Below are positions 10,046 to 22,125 of a DNA stretch of 64,000 nucleotides, one piece after another. Positions within the stretch are counted from its first letter, which is position 1. Each line of letters opens with the position of its first letter. The notes under the pieces were generated by a model. It worked only from the letters and a program-made list of their open reading frames with translations. It made no database searches and was not told the DNA's origin. Origin of the DNA: Sorex araneus (lineage: Eukaryota > Chordata > Mammalia > Eulipotyphla > Soricidae); contig NC_073313.1 of assembly GCF_027595985.1 (NCBI RefSeq), positions 84,240,899-84,304,898 of the forward strand. The letters are read 5' to 3'. A program made the translations under genes and the position numbers.

Positions 10046-10189
10046 ATGGGAAGTCAGGAGGCTTAAATCTCAGTTCTCAAACTTAGGGAAACCTAAGGGA
10101 AAATGGATGGAATTTGAGCAGATTTCCTGGAACTGAACAAAATATCCAGGCATTTTGGAATGTCTGCTTCTCATGGTAGTTTTTCTTTT

Positions 10190-10445
10190 TTTCTCACTGG
10201 AAGGGCGGGAGAATGCTCAGAGACACTGGCCTCATTGTCTTCTCCTGGACCATACAGCCTTCATGCGATAATACTTTCACAAATCTCCAGTTGGGAGTTC
10301 TTCTATAGGCCTTAGTTGAAGGAGATTGTCCTGCATTACTCTGAGCATTAGTGGTCCCTAGAATCCTGACAAGACTAAAATCTGGGGACACCCAGGGAAT
10401 TTGGGAAATGACACACTTGCAATAGGGCCTACCTAGAGGCTGGGT
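10190..10445 (+). repeat. T5 cassette, copy 2
   Basis: GGAAGGGCGGGAGAATGCTC keeps an intact GC box. The 14-mer position is CTTCATGCGATAA (about 10259). Confidence 0.6.
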
Positions 10446-10506
10446 ATAGTAATGCTGAGTGCACAAGGACAGCCACACATGTCTTGGATGAACAGAAACT
10501 GTAAAC

Positions 10507-10754
10507 GGGAAAGTATCACTGTATCTGTCATCCCATTGCTCATCCTTTTTGCTCTAATGGGCACCAGTAGCGCCTCCATTGTAGACTTATTGTTACTGTC
10601 TTTGGCATAGGGAATACACAATGGGGAGCTTGCCTAGCTCTGCTATGCAGGCCAGATAATTCTTAGTAACTTCCAGCTGGACAGACGAATTGAACCAGGT
10701 CGGCTGCATGGGAGGCAAACACCCTACCAGGTGCGCTATTGCTCCAGTCTCCAT
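10507..10754 (-). mobile_element. Long tRNA-headed SINE
   Basis: Same locus as the element at 2700 in unit 1. Confidence 0.8.
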
Positions 10755-11041
10755 CTGGAAAGTAAGACTGAAAATATGACCCAGGGCCTGGAGATAATAA
10801 TAATGCGGAATGAATGGTCCAGCAGGACTTACACTCTTCAAAATTGAAAACGCCTGGAAAGGGTGGAGAGTAGATCTCCGTAGGGAACTGCGGGAAGCTA
10901 AAAGCAAAACCATCACAAATAAATAAATAACATCAAAGCCAAATGATCAAAATTTGTAGAATTTGGGCAGATTTTCTCAAATTGAGATCAAACTGAGTCA
11001 CCTAGAGTCTTGGAGACTTGATCTCCTGGAGACTTTTTTTT

Positions 11042-11380
11042 TGACATGGGGAGGGCGGGAGGAGTCTGAGCCCGAGGCTGGTGGCGTTTTCTCGAGACAA
11101 TACTGCCATCGTGCGGAAAGTCTTTCTCACATGCCACCATTGAGATCTTCTCGAGGTCTGGCCTACAGTAAAGCAGAACTTTGGGGAGACTGAACCAAGC
11201 CCCAGTCCCCATTCATGGCTGCACTCTCTGTTCTAGAAGGATCGGTGGAGGAAATCAGGGTGTTACTGAAGCAGCTCCCAGGAGAGGAGCTGAAAGGCAG
11301 CAAGGCCCTGCTACCGGGAAGTCCAGGCACCGGAAGTGGGGGTGGGACTTCCGTGTCTCCAGGCTCTGATTGACGCCTGG
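11042..11380 (+). promoter_or_regulatory. T2 cassette, copy 2
   Basis: GAGGGCGGGAGGAGTC is followed by an intact 14-mer at 11103-11116. The first ETS site is spoiled (CCGGGAAGT) and the second is intact at 11330-11337. About 12 bases after the 14-mer are lost relative to copy 1. Confidence 0.6.
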
Positions 11381-11780
11381 ACTCCCTGATTTACTGTGCT
11401 CAAGGAGGGAATGGGGGGGCAGTGGACACAGTCAAGATTTGAAGCACCTGGGAATGGAGAACAGCGTGTACTGGAAAACATTAGCAGCACCCCGAGATGA
11501 CTTAGTGATGATTCATTACCCTGAACGGAAGCCCTGGCCCCAGTCAAAGCAGGAAGGGCATCTGGAGACACCAGGGAGTTGGGATGTGACACTGGAGAGG
11601 AGACCTAGAGGCTGGCAATGATTCCAGTGGGCGAAGAAGGGAGGCCATGAAATGACTTCGCAGATAATCCTAAACTGAGAAAGAGAAGCTGGCTGCGAAG
11701 GATGGGTGACTGAACTAAAAGCGAAGGTTGAGGGAGTCCCCAGGGCCAAGCTTTATGGCACCAAGGTCTCCTCAGGGACA

Positions 11781-12106
11781 CTTTTCCACATCTGCAGGGC
11801 GGGACGATGCTGAGAAGCTTGGGTATGATCGTCTTTTCTAGCACAGTACTGCCATAGTGCTGAATGAGTTTGGCAAATCCCGGCTCACAGTCTTCCTTGC
11901 TGTGTGGAGAACCATTCAGGAAAGTGGAAGTGTCAAGGGGCTGAAAAGGTCTTGAGCCCAATTTAGGCTTCCCTTCCCTCTTCTGTGTGTTCTAGAAGGG
12001 GCAGCAGAGGATGGCACGGTGAGGTAGCTAAGAAAAGTCAGAAATCAGCCACCTGTGATTACCAGCAAGTGCAGACACAGGAAGTAGGAGGGTGGTGCCT
12101 AGAGCC
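11781..12106 (+). promoter_or_regulatory. T3 cassette, copy 2
   Basis: GCAGGGCGGGACGATGC. The 14-mer at 11849-11862 is damaged (CTGCCATAGTGCTG). The tail is CACAGGAAGTAGGAGGG. Confidence 0.55.
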
Positions 12107-12276
12107 ATCTGATTGGCAGCTGTGACTCCCTTGCAGGTGGTGTCAGTGGTCCAGAAAGAGGCACACAAGGTCTGTCCACGATTTAGGGTCACCTAGGCAG
12201 CGATGAGTGACCCCACAGGCTGGCCCTTTATTGGACTCGATTGTTCGCACACCCTCCCTGTCAATTTCGTTGTTGT

Positions 12277-12438
12277 TTAGGGGCCACACCAGGAGGTGCT
12301 CAGGGCTTACTCCTGCCTCTGGCTCTGTGCTCAGGGGTCACGCCTGGAGGTGCTTGGGTGACCATAGGTGTGGTACAATGGGATAAAACCTGTGTTTAAA
12401 ACCTGTGTTGGTGGTGTGCATGGCAAGAACCCTGCGCA
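12277..12438 (-). mobile_element. Old short SINE, copy in unit 3
   Basis: Same element and position as 4470; a short duplication (AAACCTGTGTT) is present here and in unit 4. Confidence 0.65.
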
Positions 12439-12444
12439 CTTTTT

Positions 12445-12780
12445 TTTTTTTTATTTTCGTTAAACCAGGAAGAGAGAGTTACAAGTTCATAACAAACTTA
12501 TGGTTGGGAATGGTAGAGAGAAAGAGAGACGTGCAATCAGGAGAAAAATCAGGAGTAAAATTAGGTTTTTCCAGAGGAGGGAGGCCCAGTATACATCTCA
12601 GTGTTAAAACATGAAGGTCCAGAAGGTTCGCATCTCAGAGGAGAGATGGGTGTGACAATATGCTTGGGCAGCTCATGGGCACAGGCAGCACACACAGGCT
12701 TCCTGTGTTGAGGTTGGCATTAACAGGATTCTCCCAGTCTGCTCCAGTTGAAGATTTTGACCTATGGAAGATTTTTTTTT
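12445..12780 (-). mobile_element. L1-type 3' end, unit 3
   Basis: Poly-T then GTTAAACCAGGAAGAGAGAG; it is the counterpart of 4634. Confidence 0.5.
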
Positions 12781-12837
12781 TCTGAAATTTTTAAATTTTT
12801 AATTTTTAAATTTTATTTTATTTTATTTTTTTTGCTT

Positions 12838-12994
12838 TTTGGGTCACACCCCGCTATGGATAGGGCTCACTCCTGGCTCATGCACTCAGTAATCACCCCT
12901 GGAGGTGCTCAGGAACCATATGGAAGCTGGGATTTGAACATGGGTAGGCCTTGTGCAAGGCAAACGTCCTACCCTCTGTGCTATCACTTCAGCC
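12838..12994 (-). mobile_element. Short SINE, insertion unique to unit 3
   Basis: GGGTCACACCCCGCTATGG to CTATCACTTCAGCCCC. It is absent at the same place in units 1 and 4, so it is a post-duplication insertion. Confidence 0.8.
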
Positions 12995-12999
12995 CCTAA

Positions 13000-13500
13000 A
13001 TTTTTCATTTTTTAAAATTTATTTATCTTTAATTTTATTGAATCACCATGAGATAGTTTCAAGCTTTCATGTTTGGGTTAAAATCTCACAGTGATCAAAT
13101 ACCCATCCCTCCAGTAGTGCACATTCCCCACCACCAATATCCTGGTCTACACCCCTTTTCCCACCCTCCCCCTGCCTCCATGGCAGACAATATTCCCAAT
13201 ACTCTCTGTCTACTTTTGGGCATTATGGCTTGCAACACAGACACTGAGAGGTCACCATGTTTGGTCCATTATCTACTTTCGGCACCCATCTCCCATAATG
13301 ACTGATTTCTCCAGCCATCATTTTCTTAGTGATCCCTTCTCTATTCCATCTGCCTTCTCCCCTCTGCTCATGAGGCAGGCTTCCAGCTAAGGGCAATCCC
13401 CCTGGCCCTTGTATCTACTGTTATCAGGTGTCAGCCTCATGTGATCTGATTCTATATGGGAACAGTCTTCTGATGGTTGCCAAGGGGCAGGAATGATGTG
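13000..13500 (-). mobile_element. L1 3' end, left arm of inverted pair, unit 3
   Basis: Counterpart of 4975-5460. Confidence 0.7.
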
Positions 13501-13765
13501 TGCTGAAAATTGACTGAGGACCAAACTTGATGGATGGCCTCTAAGTAAATGTATTGGAAACCATGATGCCCCCAAAGTATCCAGTAAGAAGGAAGGTACC
13601 AGGCACAGATGCAGAGGGTGGGATGGGGTTGGCAAGGCTAGAGGGATACTGGGAACTTTGGTTGTGGAGAATGTGCTCTGCTGGAGGGACAGGTGTTAGA
13701 TCATTGCAGGACTCAAAGTCAGTCATAAAAGCTTTGTAACTATGTCAGAGTGGTTCCATTAAAAA
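13501..13765 (+). mobile_element. L1 3' end, right arm of inverted pair, unit 3
   Basis: Counterpart of 5461-5725; it ends at TTCCATTAAAAAAGAAAAAC. Confidence 0.7.
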
Positions 13766-13867
13766 AGAAAAACAAAAAGGTGTTTGAGTGGATAATCTCA
13801 AAGTAAGGCAAAACAGGGCAGGCAGCTTTGCATTGTAGAGTCTTAGTTGGCTAGTGTTGATTTTTTT

Positions 13868-14190
13868 CACACGGGAAGGGCGGGAGAACATTGCGCGCCA
13901 TGGTGGCTAATTGTCTCTTCTAGGACGCTACTGCCATCGTGCGGAATGAGTTTCAGAAATTCTATGAGGCAAGTTCTTCCTGGGTGCCTGGAATTGCCAT
14001 TGAGGAAAGTTCAGCTGCTGAGTGACCTAAAAGGTACTGAATGTAATCCTGGCCTTACTACAGTTCTCTGTGTGGTCGGGAAGGAGCAGGGGTGAGGCAG
14101 ATACTGGTGATGGAGCCTAGAAAAGAGGAGCCAGAATCAGAGAGTCCTGGCACAGGGAGTAGGGGGCTGGGCTTCAAGGTCCTGTTGAAC
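13868..14190 (+). promoter_or_regulatory. T1 cassette, copy 2
   Basis: CACACGGGAAGGGCGGGAG, with an intact 14-mer at 13931-13944. The GC-box tail has decayed (GTAGGGGGCTGGGCTTC). Confidence 0.6.
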
Positions 14191-14462
14191 CTGTGCCTGG
14201 TATATATTGAAGTATTTGCACAAGCCCTACATCGCCTAATAACCCATGATATTCGATCATAAGCCATTGCTAGAGCCACAACAGGAGTGTAATAGGAAAA
14301 TAATTTTAATCTTCGAATATGAAGACAACTAGTTAGGGTGCTTGGCTGATCTCAGTTACAGAACCAGAGGGAATCTAATCTTAAGGGTTTGAACACATTC
14401 CTCAAACTAACTTCAGGCCTTTCAGCTAGGTTCTCTGATATTTTGGTCTCATTATCGATACT

Positions 14463-14690
14463 TCCTTACATTAGAAGGGTGGGAGATGGTTCAGAACCAC
14501 AGGCCTTATTGCAGTTTTTCGAACAATAGACAGTACTCCCACGCTAAGGATGTAATTTAAACAGGGATATGAGAAATTTCATCAAGGATATAAGTCTATA
14601 GTTTTTTTTCTAGTGGCATCTCTATCTACTTTTGTATCAGGGAAATGTTTCTTAATGAGGAAACTCATACAAATTTGGAGGGTTTCTATT
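14463..14690 (+). repeat. T4 cassette, copy 3
   Basis: GAAGGGTGGGAGATGG is kept but the 14-mer position is broken (CTCCCACGCTAAGG at about 14536). Confidence 0.6.
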
Positions 14691-14777
14691 TCTTTGACTT
14701 TTTTGGGAAGAGACTGAAAAGGATTGGAAGTAGGTCTTTTAAATTTTTATTCATTTATTTATTTTATTATTATTTTT

Positions 14778-14912
14778 TTCTTTCTGGGTCACCGCTGATG
14801 ATGCACCAGGGTCACTCCTGGCTCTTGCACTCAGTAATTACTCCTGTTGGGGCTTGGGGGACCATATGGGATACTGGGCCAACGCGCTACCCTCTGTCAT
14901 ATACCTCCAGCT
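14778..14912 (-). mobile_element. Short SINE inside T4 tail, copy 3
   Basis: Same position as 565 and 6739. Confidence 0.75.
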
Positions 14913-15324
14913 CCCTTAATTTCACACATTTTAAGTTGTGAGTTCTTCCTCAGTGTAAGGCTATGTTGTTTAACAAAAGGTCTCAAAATGAAGATGTTAC
15001 TGGTGACTGCTCGAGGAAATCGAAGAGCAGTGTAATGACAGTGACAGTGACTGTCATAGTATTCCCTTCTCTATCCTAGATGCCCTCTCCCCTCCCACTT
15101 GTGTCAGAGTTCCCACACTGGGCCAGTCGTCCTGGCCCTTGTTTCAGGGTCTTCTTTGCCATTCCTTTCCTGGGCTTGTTCCTGCTGGACCTTCTCTGGA
15201 GGGATTTCCAGCCCTGTCTGGCTCTCTGCTGGTGCCACTTAGAGATTTTCTTTGGCATCAATCCTGTGTCCACAGGGTGGGTTTTGACAGCCTGAGGGCT
15301 AATGGCCTGCCTGCCTCTTTGCAG

Positions 15325-15418
15325 AGATGCTGGCCATCCTAACGCTGACTGAAGAAGCCTGGAAAAGACCCTACCAAGCAAAGACTGTATTCTGCAAAAG
15401 TGAAGAGAACTGGGAAAG
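15325..15418 (+). ncRNA. Exon-like block E, copy 4 (94 nt)
   Basis: CCTCTTTGCAG acceptor and AAG|GTGAGTG donor, with a CCTGGAAAAG change inside. Downstream spacer is shortened by a deletion. Confidence 0.45.
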
Positions 15419-15534
15419 GTGAGTGACTGATCTTACTTTGAGAACTGAGGGGAACCTAAAGCAAAATAGTGAGTTGTTGGAGTAGATATTGTCAAATTGA
15501 CAAATTGACTCTTCGTGGTTAGGTAGCTGATAGC

Positions 15535-15995
15535 ATCCAGTCCTGTGACTAGTATCTGGATTCACCTCTCATTGTTCCACCAAAGGGCTCCTTCCAACTA
15601 AACATGAAAGATGGACTATTGAGCATGTGGTCATGCATAGCATTAGCTAAATATGAACCACAATTACCAGGGTTGTTCCAAAATTTCCTTTGTACACTGT
15701 AGGTATCTACTGATAGGGCACCAGAAGCATAATATAAATATCCCTGATGGGCCAGCTCCTTTGCCAGGATGGATTCCCGTATTGTTATGCCAGTGAAATG
15801 CAGGAATACTGTTCAGTGAATAATATATACTCTGTGACATTTACACAAGCTTGAAATCCCCTAAATATGCATTATTCAGAACTTAAGCCATTGATAGTAT
15901 CACAGAGTAACTCTAATCTGGAGACCCAAGAGAATTTGGGAAATGGGACTGGCAATGTGACCTAGCTACTGGTGAAAATTATAATGAATGATGCA
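15535..15995 (+). repeat. Block B, copy 3
   Basis: Nearly identical to the copies at 1352 and 9013. Confidence 0.7.
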
Positions 15996-16004
15996 TGACT
16001 AAAT

Positions 16005-16250
16005 GGGCTGGAGGGATAGCACAGCGGGTAGGGTGTTTGCCTTGCATGGGGAAGACCTGGGTTCGATTCCTCCGCCCCTCTCGGAGAGCCAGGTAAGCTA
16101 CTCAGAGTATTTCACCCACAGGGCAGAGCCTGGCAAGCTACCTGTGGCATATTCCATCTGCAAAATACAGTAACAACAAATCTCGCAATGCAGGTGCTAC
16201 TGGTGCCAGCTCAAGCAAATGGATGAGCAATGGGATGACAGTGACAGTGG
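16005..16250 (+). mobile_element. Long tRNA-headed SINE
   Basis: Same locus as 1818 and 9485; A and B boxes are intact. Confidence 0.85.
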
Positions 16251-16334
16251 TGGATGACTAGAAGCCATGAACCGATTTTGGCCAAGCAGCAGTTGCAATC
16301 AGGAACATGTGAAGATGCCTGGATAGTCCTGGCA

Positions 16335-16572
16335 CTGTCACAGCACTGTCTTTCCTTTGTTCATCGAGCGGGCACCAGTAACATCTCCATCATGGAACAT
16401 GTTGCTACTGTTTTTGGCATATGGAATAGTGCATGGGTAGCTTGCTAGGCTCTACCTTGCAGGCTGGATACTCTGGGTAGCTTGCTGGGGTCCTCTGAGA
16501 GGGTTGGAGGAATCGAACCCAGGTCGGCCACAGGCAAGGCAAATGTCTTACCTGCTGTGCTATCGCTCCAGC
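16335..16572 (-). mobile_element. Long tRNA-headed SINE inside T5 region
   Basis: Same locus as 9806. Confidence 0.85.
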
Positions 16573-16721
16573 ATGGGAAGTCAGGAGGCTTAAATCTCAG
16601 TTCTCAAACTTGGGGAAACCTAAAGGAAAATGGATGGAATTTGAGCAGATTTCCTGGAACTGAACAAAATATCCAGGCTTTTTGGAATGTCTGCTTCTCA
16701 TGGTAGTTTTTCTTTTTTTCT

Positions 16722-16975
16722 CACTGGAAGGGCGGGAGAATGCTCAGAGACACTGGCCTCATTGTCTTCTCCTGGACCATAAGGCCTTCATGCGATAATA
16801 GTTTCACAAATCTCCAGCTGGGAGTTCTTGTCTAGGCCTTAGTTGAAGGAGATCGTGCTGCATTACTCTGAGCATTAGTGGTCCCTAGAACCCTGACAAG
16901 ACTATAATCTGGGGACACCCAGGGAATTTGGGAAATGACACACTTGCAATAGGGCCTACCTAGAGTCTGGGCATA
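16722..16975 (+). repeat. T5 cassette, copy 3
   Basis: GGAAGGGCGGGAGAATGCTC is kept; CTTCATGCGATAATAG lies at the 14-mer position. Confidence 0.6.
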
Positions 16976-17037
16976 GTAATGCTGAGTGCAGAAGGACAGC
17001 CATGCATGTCTTGGATGAACAGAAACTGTAAATGGGA

Positions 17038-17277
17038 AAGTATCACTGTATCTGTCATCCCTTTGCTCATCCTTTTTGCTCTAATGGGCACCAGTAGCGC
17101 CTCCATTGTGAGACTTATTGTTACTGTCTTTGGCATATGGAATACACCACAGGGAGCTTGCCTAGCTCTGCCATGCAGGCCAGATACTCTCTGTAGCTTG
17201 CAGCTGGATGGAGGAATAGAACCCGGTTGGCTGAGTGCAAGGCAAACGCCCTTCGCGCTGTGCTATCTCTCCAGTCT
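17038..17277 (-). mobile_element. Long tRNA-headed SINE
   Basis: Same locus as 2700 and 10507. Confidence 0.8.
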
Positions 17278-17558
17278 CAATCTGGAAAGTAAGACTGAAA
17301 ATATGACCCAGGGCCTGGAGATAATAATAATGCTGACTCCATGACCCAGCAAGACTTACACTCTTCAAAAGTGAAAACGCCTGGGAAGGGTGGCCAGTAG
17401 ATCTCAGTAGGGAACTGCGGGAAGCTAAAACAAAACCATCATAAATAAATAAATCACATCAAAGCCACATGATCACAATTTGGTCAGAATTCCTCAAATT
17501 GAGATCAAACTGAACCACCTACAGTCTGGGAGACTTGATCTCCTGGACTGTTTTTTTT

Positions 17559-17901
17559 GACGTGGGAAGGGCGGGAGGAGTCGGAGCCCGAGGCTGGTGG
17601 CGTTTTCTAGGGACAACACTGCCATCGTGCGGAAAGTCTTTCTCACAGGCCGCCATTGAGGGACGTCTCCTGTCTGGCGAGCTGGGGAGGAAAGCGGAAC
17701 TTTGGGGAGACTGAAGGAAGCCGCAGTCCCCATTCAGGGCAGCTCTGTCTGTTCTAGAAGGATCGCTGGACGAAATCAGGGAGTTACTCAGGCAGCTCCC
17801 AGGAGAGGAGCCGAAAGACAGCAAGGCGCTGCTACCTGGAAGTCCAGGCACCGGAAGTGGGGGTGGGACTTCCGTGTCTCCAGGCTCTGATTGACGCCTG
17901 G
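17559..17901 (+). promoter_or_regulatory. T2 cassette, copy 3
   Basis: GAAGGGCGGGAGGAGTC, an intact 14-mer at 17619-17632, and the GGCCGCCATTGA YY1-like site. The first ETS site is changed to CCTGGAAGT and the second is intact (17851-17858). Confidence 0.6.
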
Positions 17902-18306
17902 ACTCCCTGATTTACTGTGCTCAAGGGGGGAATGGGGGGGGGGGCAGTGGACGCAGTCAAGATTTGAAGTAGCTGGGAATGGAGAACAGCGTGTACTGGA
18001 AAACATTAGCAGCACCCCGAGATGACTTAGTGATGATTCATTACCCTGAACGGAAGCCCTGGCCCCAGTCAAAGCAGGATGGCATCTGGAGACACCGGGG
18101 AGTTGGGATGTGACACTGGAGAGGAGACCTAGAGGCTGGCAATGATTCCAGTGGGCGAAGAAGGGAGGCCATGAAATGACTTCGCAGATAATCCTAAACT
18201 GAGAAAGAGAAGCTGGCTGCGAAGGATGGGTGACTGAACCAAAAGCAAAATTTCTGGGAGAGCCCAGAAGCCAAGCTTTATGGCATCAAGGTCTCCTCAG
18301 GGACAC

Positions 18307-18634
18307 TTTTTTCCATATCTGCAGGGCGGGTGGATGCTGAGAAGCTTGGGGCATGATCGTCTTTTCTAGCACTGTACTGCCGTCGTGCGGAATGAGTTTT
18401 GCAAATCCCGGCTCACAGTCTTCCTTGGCGTGTGGAGTACCACTGAGGACAGTGGAAGTGTCAAGGCGCTGAAAAGGTCTTGAGCCAAATTTAGGCTTCC
18501 CTTCCCTCTTCTGTGTGTTCTAGAAGGGGCAGCAGACAATGGCACGTTTAGGTAGCTAAGAAAAGTCTGAACTCAGCCCAGTGGGATTACCAGCAAGTGC
18601 AGACACAGGAAGTAGGAGGGTGGTGACTGGAGCC
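18307..18634 (+). promoter_or_regulatory. T3 cassette, copy 3
   Basis: GCAGGGCGGGTGGATGC. The 14-mer at 18377-18390 is CTGCCGTCGTGCGG, the best T3 version and close to T1/T2, which supports common origin of the families. Confidence 0.6.
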
Positions 18635-18804
18635 ATCTGATTGGCAGCTGTGACTCCCTTCCAGGTGTGGTCAGTGGTCCAGAAAGAGGCACACAAGGAC
18701 TGTCCAAGCTTTAGGGTCACCTAGGCAGCCGTGAATGATCCCACAGCCTATCCCTTTATTGGACATGATTGCTCCCACACCCTCCCTGTCAATTTCGTTG
18801 TTGT

Positions 18805-18965
18805 TTAGGGGCCACACCAGGAGGTGCTCAGGGCTTACTCCTGCCTCTGGCTCTGTGTTCAGGGGTCACGCCTGGAGGTGCTTGGGTGACCATAGGCGTG
18901 GTACAACGGGATAAAACCTGTGTTTAAAACCTGTGTTGGTGGTGTGCATGGCAAGAACCCTTCCT
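18805..18965 (-). mobile_element. Old short SINE, copy in unit 4
   Basis: Counterpart of 4470 and 12277. Confidence 0.65.
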
Positions 18966-19320
18966 ACTTTTCCTTTTTTATAAATTTCATTGAGTCACCA
19001 TGAGATAGTTACAAGTTTATAACAAGGTTACGGTTGGGAATGGTGGAGAGAAAATGAGACATGGGCTCAGGAGAAAAAATCAGGAGAAAACTTAGGTTTC
19101 TCCAGAGTGGAGAGGCCCAGTAAACATCTCAGAGGTAAAACATGAAGGTACAGAAGTGTCGCATCTTGAGAGGAGAGATGGGTGTGACACTATGCTCGGG
19201 CAGCACATGGGCAAGGCAGCACAGGCTTCCTTTGTTGTGGTTGGCATTAATCGGATTCTCCCAATCTGCCCCACTTGAAGCTTTCGACCTAGGAAAGAGG
19301 TTTATTTTTCTGAAATATTT
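18966..19320 (-). mobile_element. L1-type 3' end, unit 4
   Basis: TTTCATTGAGTCACCATGAG and following sequence; this is the least decayed of the three counterparts. Confidence 0.6.
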
Positions 19321-19820
19321 AAATTTTTAATTTTTTAACATTTATCTTTAATTTTATTAAATCAACATGAGATAGTTACAAGCTTTCATGTTTGGGTTAC
19401 AATCACACAATGATCAAATACCCATCCCTCCACCAGTGCACATTCCCACCACCAGTATCCTGGTGTACCCCACCTTTCCCACCCTCCCCCTGCCTCTAAG
19501 GCAGACAATATCCCCCATACTCTCTCTCTACTTTTGGGCATTATGGCTTGCAACACAGACACTGAGAGGCCATCATGTTTGGTTCATTATCTACTTTCGG
19601 CATGCATCTCCCATCCCAACTGGTTCCTCCAGCCATCATTTTGTTTATGATCCCTTCTCTATTGCATCTTTCTTCTTCCCTCTGCTCATGAAGCAGTCTT
19701 CCAGCTATGGGGCAATCCCCTTGGCTCTTGTTTCTACTGTTCTTTGGTGTCAGCCTCATGTGACGTTATTCTATATGGGAAGAGTCTTCTGATGGTTGCC
19801 AATGGGCAGACCTGGAAGGA
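19321..19820 (-). mobile_element. L1 3' end, left arm of inverted pair, unit 4
   Basis: Counterpart of 4975-5460. Confidence 0.7.
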
Positions 19821-20095
19821 CTGATTTGTGCTGAAAATGGACTGAGGACCAAACATGATGGCCTCTCAGTAAATGTATTGCAAACCATGATGCCCCCAAA
19901 GTAGAGAGTAAGAAGGAAGGTACCAGGCACAGATGCAGAGGGTGGGATGGGGTTGGCAAAGCTAGAGTATCACTCAGAACATTGGTGGTGGAGAATGTGC
20001 TCTGGTGGAGGGACAGGTGTTAGATCATTGCAAAAGACTCAAAGTCAATCATAAGAACTTTCTATGTATCTCAGAATGGTTCCATTAAAAAAGAA
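19821..20095 (+). mobile_element. L1 3' end, right arm of inverted pair, unit 4
   Basis: Counterpart of 5461-5725. Confidence 0.7.
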
Positions 20096-20192
20096 AAACA
20101 AAAAGGTGTTTGAGCAGATAATCTCCAAGTAAGGCAAACCAAGGCAGGCAGCTTCATGCTGTGGAGTCTTAGTTGGCTAGTGTTGATTTTTT

Positions 20193-20510
20193 TCACACGG
20201 GAAGGGCGGGAGCACATTGTGCGCCATGGTGGCTACTGTCTCTTCTAGGCCGCTGCTGCCATCGTGCGGAAAGAGTTTCAGAAACCCCACGAGGCAAGTT
20301 CTTCCTGGGTGCTTGGCCTTGTTCTTGAGGAAAGTTCAGCTGTGGGGTGACAAAAAAGTCCTGAACTCAATCCAGGGGTCTCTGCTGTTCTCTGTGTTCT
20401 GGAAGGAGCAGGGGTGAGGCAGGTACTGGTGATGGAGCCTAGAAGAGAGGAGCCAGAACTAGGGAGTCCTGGCACAGGAAGTAGGGGCGCGGCCTCATGG
20501 TCCTGCTGAG
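20193..20510 (+). promoter_or_regulatory. T1 cassette, copy 3
   Basis: Intact 14-mer at 20256-20269. The tail reads CACAGGAAGTAGGGGCGCGG, so this copy keeps the ETS-like core that other T1 copies lost and links T1 to the T2 tail. Confidence 0.65.
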
Positions 20511-20782
20511 CCTGTGCCTGGTATATATTAAAGTATTTGCACAAGCCCTACAGCACCTAATAGCCCATGATATTCGAACATAAGTCGTTACTAGAACCAC
20601 GACAGGAGTGCAATAGGAAAATTCAATCTCCGAATGTAAAGATAACAAGGAAGGGTGCATTGTTCATCTCAGTTACAGAACCAGAGGGAACCTAATCTTT
20701 AGGGTTTGAACACATTCCTCAAACTAACTTCAGGCCTTGCAGCTAGGTTTTCTGTTAGTTTGGTGTCTTTATCGATACTTTA

Positions 20783-21010
20783 TTACATTAGAAGGGTGGC
20801 AGATGGTTCAGAACCACAGTGCTTATTTTATTTTTTCTGACAATACTCAGTACTGCCATCATAAGGAAGTAATTTAAACAGGGATATGAGAAATTTCACC
20901 AAGGATACAAGTCTATAGTTTTTTCCTAGTGGCATCTGTAATCTTCTTTTGTATTAGGGAAATGTTTCTGCATGAGGAAACTCATAGATATTAGGAGGGT
21001 TTCTATTTCT
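20783..21010 (+). repeat. T4 cassette, copy 4
   Basis: GAAGGGTGGCAGATGG, then CTGCCATCATAAGG at 20853-20866. Confidence 0.65.
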
Positions 21011-21091
21011 TTGACATTTTTTGGAAGAGCCTAAAAAGATTGGAACTAGGTCTTTTTAATTTTTATTCATTTATTCATTTTATTATTTTTT

Positions 21092-21229
21092 TTCTTTTTG
21101 TGTAACTACCAATCATGCAAAGGAGTCACTCCTGGCTCTTATACTCAATAATTACTCCTGGTGTTGATCGGGGGACCATATGGGATGCTGGGCAAACACC
21201 CTACCTGCTGTAGTATAGCTCCAGTCCCC
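21092..21229 (-). mobile_element. Short SINE inside T4 tail, copy 4
   Basis: Same position as 565. Confidence 0.75.
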
Positions 21230-21289
21230 CTAATTTCGCACAGTTTAAGTGGTGAGTTGTTCCTCAGTGTAAGGCTATGTTGCTTTTGG

Positions 21290-21608
21290 TTTTGGTTTTT
21301 TCATCAAGACACTGAGGTACAGAGTGACAAAGCTGATCATGGTGGAATTTCACTCCTACAGTGTTCCAACACCCATCACTCCACCAGTGTACATTTCCCA
21401 CCAGTGTCCCCAGTTTCCCTCTTTCCCACCCCCCACCAGTCTGTCTCCATGGCAGGCACTTTTCTTTTCTCCCTCTCTTTCTCTCTTGCTCTCTCTCTTG
21501 CACTTTGGGCGTTATGGTTTGCAGGAGAGGTACTGAAAGGTTATCATGCATGTCCCTTTGCCTACTTTCAGCACTCAATTCTGTTCAGAGTCATCATTTC
21601 TAACTACT
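21290..21608 (-). mobile_element. L1 3' end after T4, unit 4
   Basis: Counterpart of 6940-7250. Confidence 0.7.
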
Positions 21609-21612
21609 TCTT

Positions 21613-21860
21613 TGCTGGAGTGATAGCACAGTGGTAGGGCCTTTGCCTTGCATGCAGCCAATCCGGGTTCGAATCCTCCACCCATCTTGGAGAGCCCGGA
21701 AAGCTACTGAAAGTATCTCGCCTGCACGCCAGAGCCTGTTAAGCTACCTGTGGAGTATTCGATATCCCAAAAACAGTAAGAACAAGGCTCAAAATTAAGA
21801 GGTTACTGATGCCCGCTGGAACAAATTGATGAGCAACGGGATGACAGTGACTGTCATAGT
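21613..21860 (+). mobile_element. Long tRNA-headed SINE
   Basis: Counterpart of 7254; A and B boxes are visible. Confidence 0.85.
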
Positions 21861-22125
21861 GGTCCCTTCTCAATTCTAGGTGCCCTCTCCCCTCCCACTT
21901 GTGCCAAAGTTCCAACCCTGGGCCAGTCCTCCTGGCCCTTATTTCTACTGTCTTCTTTGCCATTCCTTTCCTGGGCTTGTTCCTGCTGTAGCTTCTCTGG
22001 AGGGATTTCCAGCCTTCTCTTGCTCTCTGCTGGTGCCACTTAGAGATTTTCTCTGGTGTCAGTCCTGTGTCCACAGGGTGGGTTTTGACAGCCTGAGACC
22101 TAATTGCCTGCCTGCCCCTTTGCAG

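Larger units (their letters stand above)
8502..15049 (+). repeat. Array unit 3, long form
   Basis: Same order as unit 1. A short SINE at 12838-12994 has inserted into the L1 segment of this unit only, so it is younger than the duplication. The T4 tail lacks the L1 and long-SINE head found after T4 in unit 1. Confidence 0.85.
15050..21849 (+). repeat. Array unit 4, long form
   Basis: Same order as units 1 and 3. After E, a deletion near 15500 removes most of the spacer that leads into B. Confidence 0.85.
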
